From contig JARHYY010000006.1 in the NCBI GenBank assembly GCA_029258405.1, positions 1-9,349 on the forward strand: a stretch of 9,349 bases of DNA. Direction: 5' to 3'. Within the stretch, counting starts at the first letter, position 1; every line of letters begins with the position of its first letter. The position numbers were made by a program, and so were the translations under genes. The notes below the pieces were generated by a model. It did no database searches. It worked only from the letters and a program-made list of their open reading frames with translations, and was not told the origin of the DNA. This document shows, in pieces, positions 5,428 through 9,349 of this stretch. Source of the stretch: Helicobacteraceae bacterium. Lineage in GTDB: Bacteria > Campylobacterota > Campylobacteria > Campylobacterales > Helicobacteraceae.

Positions 5428-6219
5428 CTAAAGCTCAACGCTTTTTTGCAATATTACTTCATAAACGCCTCGTGCTCCGAAATATTCTGCCTTGAAAAAT
5501 CCTTCATTAAGACAAGATTTATATGTTCCATTATCATATATTAAAGTGCCTTCAGCTGATGCTAAAACGAACTGACAAGTTCTTTGCTTGGCGGCGGCGG
5601 GGGGCATTTGCTCTAAAAACGTTTTGAATAATTCGAGTCTAAGCACTCTATCTCCTTCAAATTTTTCTCCATTGTTATAGCGGTATTCATTTATAAAGGC
5701 ATCTATTCCATGTTGTCTTGGGTTGTAGTCTGTTGTTTTGTTAGGTTCATTGATGATAAGGTTATAGTACCAGCCAATATCATTAGCGGCAATATAAATG
5801 TATCCTCCTTTTTTGGTAACTCTTAGTAATTCTTGTAGAGATTCTTTCCAATTTGTTAAAAAAAGCACACCATAACAAAATACATAGTCAAAACATTCAT
5901 CTATTTCTTGTGGCAGGTTTTCAATGCTCCCTTGCAACACTTTGATATTTGTTATTTTCTGTGATGCTACAATATCTTGCAAAAACGAAACTCTGTCATG
6001 GCTGTATTCTATAGACACTACATTTTTATTGCATTGGGCAAAAGACAAGCTCCATTGCCCAAAACCACAACCAGCATCTAAAACAACAGTATCTGTACCA
6101 CAAAAACCAAGCTGCAAAATTCGTTTTTTGTATTGATCAATACCATTTTCAAAGACTCGCATAAGAAATGCTCTGTCATTTGGCCCTAAACGCTCTATTA
6201 AACTCTCATTTAAATCCAT
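5428..6219 (-). CDS. Class I SAM-dependent methyltransferase
   Basis: 263 residues. The SAM-binding motif I is clear (VLDAGCGFGQWS, 46-57), followed by the acidic residue ending strand 2 (SIEYSHDR, 69-76), GSIENLP (97-103) and the strand-4 region FDYVFCYGVLFL (110-121). The post-motif LLRVTKKGGYIYIA (131-144) is typical of the Methyltransf_11/25 type. By family it transfers a methyl group from S-adenosylmethionine; the context suggests a glycan sugar hydroxyl as target, but the acceptor cannot be read. The ATG has AAAAGGAT at good spacing, and a TATAAT lies 28 bases upstream. Near residues 205-210 a run of C6 followed by GCC GCC GCC encodes Met-Pro-Pro-Ala-Ala-Ala, a low-complexity stretch unlike its AT-rich surroundings. 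It heads an apparent operon with the 36-codon ORF and the glycosyltransferase. Confidence 0.85.
   Translation of the reverse strand: MDLNESLIERLGPNDRAFLMRVFENGIDQYKKRILQLGFCGTDTVVLDAGCGFGQWSLSFAQCNKNVVSIEYSHDRVSFLQDIVASQKITNIKVLQGSIENLPQEIDECFDYVFCYGVLFLTNWKESLQELLRVTKKGGYIYIAANDIGWYYNLIINEPNKTTDYNPRQHGIDAFINEYRYNNGEKFEGDRVLRLELFKTFLEQMPPAAAKQRTCQFVLASAEGTLIYDNGTYKSCLNEGFFKAEYFGARGVYEVILQKSVEL
5590..5605 (-). repeat. GC-rich simple repeat (C6 plus three GCC on the coding strand) in the methyltransferase
   Basis: On the + strand GG C GG C GG C GGGGGG C; on the coding strand CCC CCC GCC GCC GCC. It lies in a gene of otherwise low GC and encodes Pro-Pro-Ala-Ala-Ala. The mononucleotide run is 5599-5604. 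Six bases is short for efficient slippage, but a change by one would truncate the C-terminus; with seven C the frame ends about 17 codons on. Confidence 0.6.
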
Positions 6220-6246
6220 AGTTATCCTTTTGATTTTTGTAATTGT

Positions 6247-6252
6247 ATTATA
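6247..6252 (-). promoter_or_regulatory. -10 box TATAAT for the methyltransferase operon
   Basis: A perfect TATAAT on the minus strand (context CAGTATAATACAATT), 28 bases before the ATG at 6219, in the 68-base gap after the broken membrane-protein gene. No -35 hexamer is obvious. It would drive the methyltransferase, the 36-codon ORF and the glycosyltransferase. Confidence 0.55.
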
Positions 6253-6287
6253 CTGCTTTATACTTACTGTTTTGTTGAGCCCTGCAT

Positions 6288-6893
6288 TTATTCTACTTCA
6301 AAGCTAAAAATCTTAAACTTTCCAATACTTTTAATGTATGTTAAAGTAATATGCTCTAAATAGGGCTTTAATTCTTGCTCGTCATAGAATTTAAGCAAGT
6401 TTGTATAAAGAATAATAATGCCCTTTTTGCATAATTTCATCTCATCTCTTAAAAACTCTGGAGAAATACGGTGATAATCTCCTTTGTAAAAATTCAAATA
6501 AACATCTGCCCTATTTTTGTAAAATTGACAATGATTGGGCACATGTGGTTCATATGGCGTTACATAAAAATGGTGGGTAATTTCGGTATCATTGCTTAAT
6601 AAATGTATATATTCCTTATTGAAATGTGTATTGAGATAATTCATGAGCTGTTCTCTTATGACTATATGCTCTGGAAGCTGTCTATGAAATTGTGAATTTT
6701 TTGCATACCATAATAAGAATATGTTTATTATAATAGCTAAAATTTGACACTAGGGCATGCAATTTTCCTTTATAAGCACTACAAGCTTATAATGATAGGC
6801 ATGATCACTCCCACCATAAGGATAATTCATTTTCTTTACAATAAACAAAAATATAAACCAATTCATAATAACACAAAATATATAAATCAACAT
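6288..6893 (-). pseudogene. Remnant of a membrane protein, probably a polytopic glycosyltransferase with internal deletion and in-frame TAG
   Basis: From ATG 6893 a frame encodes a hydrophobic N-terminus (MLIYIFCVIMNWFIFLF, a membrane helix), then a polar loop with YGGSDHAYHYKLV, and ends at TAG 6750-6752 after 47 codons. In the same frame immediately beyond the TAG, coding resumes with another membrane helix (ILAIIINIFLLWYA) and about 130 residues of soluble domain to TAA 6288-6290. An ATG-led reading of the last part alone would start at 6644 (118 residues), but that ATG has only a weak ribosome-binding site and lies well after the open frame begins. A first helix plus a Gly-Ser-Asp-His loop, and a last helix plus a C-terminal domain, suggest the ends of a multi-pass GT39/GT83-like enzyme whose middle was deleted. 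I do not recognise the exact family. A real two-helix protein with one nonsense mutation is the alternative. Confidence 0.5.
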
Positions 6894-6961
6894 ACACACT
6901 CTTTACTGAAATTTAATTCTTATATCGTCATTTTTCTGTTCATTACTTTTTTAAAACATGC

Positions 6962-7603
6962 TTAGGGATAGAGATTCATTATTGTGTACTGTCGTCTCTT
7001 TGCTATTTCTAAAAGTGCTCCATCTGCATTGCAGGCTATCTTATGCGTAACTTCTTGCAATAGGGGTAAATCATTGATAGAATCTGTATAAAAACAAGAA
7101 TCTTTCATAAGTATTTCATAGTCATTTTTTAAATATTCTTTAAGCCTTGTAACCTTGCCTTCTTGAAAGCTATGGACACCATAAGACTTTCCACTAAAGA
7201 TACCATTTTTTAATTCTGTATTAATGGCTATAGATTCATCAATATTCAAGCTCTTTGCTATTTTTGAAACCAAAAAATCAGATGTTGCAGAAATAATAAT
7301 TTTCCTTTCATTTTTGTATGATTCTATAAGCTCCAATGCCTTTGGGTAGGGCTTGATGCACGATTTTATAAATTCATCTACCAAGATGTCTATAGAGCTT
7401 TTCTCAAATCCTTTTACAATACTTAAAAAAAATGTCAAATACTCTTCTATATTGAGTGTTTTTTGTCTATATTGCTCTTGATAAACGTGAGATTGCTGGA
7501 GAAAATCACTATTTACAAGCTGTTTTTGAAAGCAAAATTGCACCCAAAGATAAGCACTATCACCCTTTATTAATGTTTCATCAAGATCAAATAAAACCAA
7601 CAC
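6962..7603 (-). CDS. HAD-IB family phosphatase (SerB-like hydrolase)
   Basis: 213 residues with all four HAD motifs. Motif I is LFDLDETL (4-11, nucleophile Asp6 and acid/base Asp8), motif II the Ser in IISATS (103-107), motif III Lys150 in QEGKVTRL, and motif IV YTDSINDLPLL (172-182, Asp174 and Asp178). The helical cap between motifs I and II and the ending KIACNADGALLEIAKRRQ match the HAD-IB subgroup that includes phosphoserine phosphatase-like enzymes. By family it hydrolyses a phosphomonoester in the cytoplasm; the substrate is not readable. The start is GTG at 7603, with AGGG six bases upstream, immediately followed by the conserved first strand, and no better ATG exists. It lies 22 bases after the stop of an outer-membrane-protein gene and probably shares its transcript. 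Confidence 0.85.
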   Translation of the reverse strand: MLVLFDLDETLIKGDSAYLWVQFCFQKQLVNSDFLQQSHVYQEQYRQKTLNIEEYLTFFLSIVKGFEKSSIDILVDEFIKSCIKPYPKALELIESYKNERKIIISATSDFLVSKIAKSLNIDESIAINTELKNGIFSGKSYGVHSFQEGKVTRLKEYLKNDYEILMKDSCFYTDSINDLPLLQEVTHKIACNADGALLEIAKRRQYTIMNLYP

Positions 7604-7625
7604 AATAAGCCCTGAAGTATTAATA

Positions 7626-8333
7626 CTAAAAACTTAAAACAATCCTTACTCCAACAGTATAATTTTGCCTTAAAATAGCACTACCTTGATAAGCATTTTG
7701 CATATTCTCTTCAGGCTTAGGGGTCTCAGGCTTTTCTCCAGGCTTAGGGGGTTCAGGCTTCTTAGGACCATAGTAATTCACAGTTGTTTTTCCAATAGGC
7801 AATTTAGCATAGAGTTCAGCACCTATATATTTTGTAAAATGTGCTCTCACTCCAGCATTAAAGGCTGTATAAAGTTTGTCTTGTAATTTAGGTTCCGAAT
7901 AGTGCAAAGAAGGAGAATCTGGCTTGTATAAATCTTTTTCCCATCTCAATGCCCCTATATTTAAACCAACAAAAACCCCACCCGCATAATTAACATTATA
8001 CATATAATCCGTGTTGAGCCCTATAACCCTATAGGCACCTTTTATAACCTCTCCTGTTTTCTTATCGACATCTACAAAGTTCATATCTGTATTTACATAA
8101 AATCTTACCCCTGAATTTCTATCAACAAAATACCTGAAACCGCCAATGGCATTAAAACCTAAATCTTTATCTATAGATCTAATCGCATTTGATTCTGCCC
8201 CACCCTTAATACTAACATCATGCAAATTAAACCCTACCCCAGCAAAAACCCCACTTTCTTCAGCCTTAAGAGTAGAATAACTTAAAGAACCCATGAATAC
8301 CATAGAACAAAAAACATTACCCAACTTTTTCAC
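7626..8333 (-). CDS. Small outer-membrane beta-barrel protein with proline-rich loop (Helicobacter OMP type)
   Basis: 235 residues. The N-terminal signal peptide has a basic start (MKK), a hydrophobic core and likely cleavage after LKA24, giving mature EESGVFAGVG. Alternating amphipathic strands and a final aromatic strand (NYTVGVRIVLSF) with C-terminal Phe are the signature of BAM-inserted barrels. A Pro/Lys/Glu-rich segment at about residues 189-207 (PKKPEPPKPGEKPE and following) interrupts the barrel just before the last strand and is probably an external loop. It is a paralogue of the next gene upstream: both share LKAE-SG-F-G-G after the signal, an A/S-GVR-Y-F segment, ELY-KLP and LSF at the end. 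The start is GTG at 8333, preceded by AAGGA; an ATG two bases upstream is followed at once by TGA. It has its own TACAAT -10 box and a palindrome at the transcription start. Confidence 0.8.
   Translation of the reverse strand: MKKLGNVFCSMVFMGSLSYSTLKAEESGVFAGVGFNLHDVSIKGGAESNAIRSIDKDLGFNAIGGFRYFVDRNSGVRFYVNTDMNFVDVDKKTGEVIKGAYRVIGLNTDYMYNVNYAGGVFVGLNIGALRWEKDLYKPDSPSLHYSEPKLQDKLYTAFNAGVRAHFTKYIGAELYAKLPIGKTTVNYYGPKKPEPPKPGEKPETPKPEENMQNAYQGSAILRQNYTVGVRIVLSF
7711..7770 (-). repeat. Degenerate proline-rich coding repeat in the outer-membrane protein
   Basis: The + strand holds repeated AGGCTT units (TCAGGCTTAGGGG, CAGGCTTTTCTCC, CAGGCTTAGGGGG, TCAGGCTT), encoding a Pro-Lys-Pro/Glu-Lys-Pro pattern. 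Unit length is about 9 to 15 bases, and all units stay in frame. This is the kind of repeat that can grow or shrink by recombination without breaking the gene. The paralogue at 8443-9099 lacks it. Confidence 0.5.
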
Positions 8334-8357
8334 ATAAATCCTTATTTTTTAATAGAG

Positions 8358-8373
8358 AAAGCATATATGCTTT
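8358..8373. promoter_or_regulatory. 16-bp perfect palindrome at the OMP transcription start
   Basis: AAAGCATATATGCTTT is fully self-complementary, with no loop. It lies immediately downstream of the TACAAT -10 box (8377-8382) and ends 24 bases before the GTG start. It could be a repressor operator or a 5' hairpin on the mRNA. A run of T follows only on the + strand, where no gene needs a terminator. Confidence 0.4.
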
Positions 8374-8376
8374 TTT

Positions 8377-8382
8377 ATTGTA
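8377..8382 (-). promoter_or_regulatory. -10 box TACAAT for the proline-rich OMP and HAD phosphatase
   Basis: TACAAT on the minus strand (context TTTGCTACAATAAAAAAG), 43 bases before the GTG at 8333, in the 109-base gap between the two OMP genes. This would give the second OMP and the phosphatase their own transcript. Confidence 0.45.
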
Positions 8383-8442
8383 GCAAATATTTTATAACTT
8401 ACCACTTAAATATATAAGATTAAATTTATCAATCCCTAGAAA

Positions 8443-9099
8443 CTAGAAGCTTAATATCAACTGTGTGCCAATATTATATCTATGTTGTAATCTTGCTCTT
8501 AATCCTGTGCTTTTAGAATCGCTATCAATAACAGGAAGAGTAGCTTTTAATAAAGGGAGCTTACTATAAAGCTCTATACCAAGCTGTTTGCCAAATTGGT
8601 ATCTCACGCCAGAATTCAGAGCCATATAAGGCTTAAAGGTTGTATCTGCAATATCAGGATTAAGGTTATAATATAAAGGATCCCATGCAGCAAGCCCACC
8701 CCCTATGCCTAAGAATATTCCAAAAATTCTATTATCATCATCATAGAAATTATAGAGATAATCAGCATTAATATTTATTGTCATAAGAGAAGAATCGACA
8801 ACTTTTCCATTTTGTTTATGAAAGTCAAAAAAACCATAATGGATATCTATGTAATATCTTGCTCCAGAACTTGCATAAGGCTCAAAGGTTTTACCACCAA
8901 TTACAAAAGAAAAACCTTTTCCCTTTTCTTTTCTTATTCGCTCTGCACATACATTATTTGAACACATCCAATTATTATATTTTATATAATTCATGCTCAT
9001 GCCCCCACCAATGAAAGCACCACTTTTTTCTGCCTTAAGCATATTGTTACTAAGAATACCAAAAGCACAAATGAAAAGTATTTTTTTTAATGTATTCAT
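8443..9099 (-). CDS. Small outer-membrane beta-barrel protein (Helicobacter OMP type)
   Basis: 218 residues. The signal peptide has Lys residues at 5-6, a hydrophobic core (ILFICAFGIL) and likely cleavage after LKA23, leaving EKSGAFIGGG. The rest alternates polar and hydrophobic residues in strand-sized blocks with many Tyr and Gly, and it ends RYNIGTQLILSF with C-terminal Phe for BAM recognition. Two Cys (46 and 51, MCSNNVC) lie close together in an early loop and could form a disulfide in the periplasm; the paralogue lacks them. It is the tandem paralogue of the OMP at 7626-8333, sharing the start of the mature protein, the SG-R-Y region, GVR-Y-F, ELY-KLP and the last strand. The ATG has AAGGAT at good spacing, and a TATAAT lies 35 bases upstream. 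Function beyond membrane barrel is not readable. Confidence 0.8.
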   Translation of the reverse strand: MNTLKKILFICAFGILSNNMLKAEKSGAFIGGGMSMNYIKYNNWMCSNNVCAERIRKEKGKGFSFVIGGKTFEPYASSGARYYIDIHYGFFDFHKQNGKVVDSSLMTININADYLYNFYDDDNRIFGIFLGIGGGLAAWDPLYYNLNPDIADTTFKPYMALNSGVRYQFGKQLGIELYSKLPLLKATLPVIDSDSKSTGLRARLQHRYNIGTQLILSF

Positions 9100-9133
9100 C
9101 TTTTATCCTTAATTTTTTATTCTTAAAGCAACA

Positions 9134-9139
9134 ATTATA
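9134..9139 (-). promoter_or_regulatory. -10 box TATAAT for the first OMP gene
   Basis: A perfect TATAAT on the minus strand (context TTTGGTATAATTG), 35 bases before the ATG at 9099, in the 162-base divergent gap. No clear -35 hexamer. Confidence 0.6.
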
Positions 9140-9227
9140 CCAAATACAAAGATTGCATAACCCCTATTCAAGAGCTTTTATCCTATACATGATAGAGCAA
9201 TAAGTTTAGTCAAATATTCTTATATGA

Positions 9228-9233
9228 TATAAT
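9228..9233 (+). promoter_or_regulatory. -10 box TATAAT for the divergent + strand gene
   Basis: A perfect TATAAT on the + strand (context ATGATATAATGC), 29 bases before the ATG at 9262. It faces away from the OMP promoter at 9134-9139, so the gap holds two divergent start sites about 90 bases apart. Confidence 0.55.
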
Positions 9234-9261
9234 GCAAGCAAAGATTATATAAGTTACAATA

Positions 9262-9349
9262 ATGAGTAAAACACATATGACAATAGAGGAACTTGCAAAA
9301 CTTTTAGAAATTAAGCACAATAAAATTTCACAAGATACAAATTCATTTT
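9262..9349 (+). CDS. N-terminal fragment of an unrecognised protein, possibly with a helix-turn-helix start
   Basis: An open frame from ATG 9262 (MSKTHMTIEELAKLLEI) runs off the window edge after 29 codons. The stretch MTIEELAKLLEIKHNKIS has the helix-turn-helix spacing often seen at the start of DNA-binding or domain-adaptor proteins, but this is too short to name. The ribosome-binding site is weak. An internal ATG at 9277 is an alternative start with no better site. A TATAAT 29 bases upstream supports a real gene. Confidence 0.5.
   Translation, partial: MSKTHMTIEELAKLLEIKHNKISQDTNSF

Noticed and set aside
6288..6644. A complete 118-residue protein starting at ATG 6644
   Set aside because: The frame is open for another 35 codons upstream, including a membrane helix. 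The ATG has no good ribosome-binding site, so it is treated as the tail of the remnant gene.
6744..6965. 73-codon + strand ORF
   Set aside because: It is the complement of the membrane-protein remnant at 6893-6750, with no ribosome-binding site or plausible protein features.
8334..8380. Rho-independent terminator formed by the palindrome and T run
   Set aside because: The T run follows the palindrome only on the + strand, where no gene ends. The stem has no loop and is AT-rich, so an operator or 5' hairpin is more plausible.
1..9349. Insertion sequence, CRISPR array, toxin-antitoxin pair, tRNA or rRNA
   Set aside because: No transposase motifs, terminal inverted repeats, regularly spaced repeats or RNA-gene folds were seen on either strand.

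Overview
The window is AT-rich DNA with features typical of Campylobacterota, most likely an enterohepatic Helicobacter. Two tandem small outer-membrane beta-barrel proteins end in L-S-F. Promoters consist mostly of a TATAAT-type -10 box without a clear -35 box. Homopolymeric G tracts sit inside surface-carbohydrate genes. The genus is an inference from style and family resemblance; no housekeeping marker is present.

Layout from left to right. At 2-136 (+) is the 3' end of an unrecognised gene, overlapping tail to tail with the next gene. From 111 to about 6893, all on the minus strand, is a surface-glycan block. In transcription order it holds: a decayed membrane protein (6893-6288) with an in-frame TAG; a SAM-dependent methyltransferase (6219-5428); a 36-codon ORF (5418-5308) joined by TAATG overlap to a GT-B glycosyltransferase (5308-4121); an AsnB-type glutamine amidotransferase (3964-2132); a short frameshifted ORF (2109-1785); and a two-domain protein (1679-111) with an N-terminal nucleotide-binding-like fold and a CDP-glycerol-glycerophosphotransferase-like GT-B region. 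Upstream of the block are a HAD-IB phosphatase (7603-6962) and the two outer-membrane proteins (8333-7626 and 9099-8443). A divergent gene begins at 9262 (+) and leaves the window.

The genes read as a cassette that builds or decorates a cell-surface polysaccharide (LPS O-chain, capsule or similar) by glycosyl or glycerophosphoryl transfer, methylation and amidation of a sugar acid. The most striking feature is three G tracts on the coding strand within about 1.25 kb: G8 in the two-domain transferase, G7 in the short ORF between, and G8 in the amidotransferase. Both G8 genes are in frame as sequenced, and one base gained or lost stops translation within a few to about twenty codons. The G7 ORF is out of frame and would be extended by one extra G. 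This looks like a set of independent slipped-strand switches on surface chemistry. A second unusual feature is the 36-codon ORF before the glycosyltransferase, which ends in an A AAG GGG heptamer plus TAATG. That arrangement could give both a free short peptide and a fused glycosyltransferase.

No tRNA, rRNA, CRISPR array, insertion sequence or convincing Rho-independent terminator was seen.
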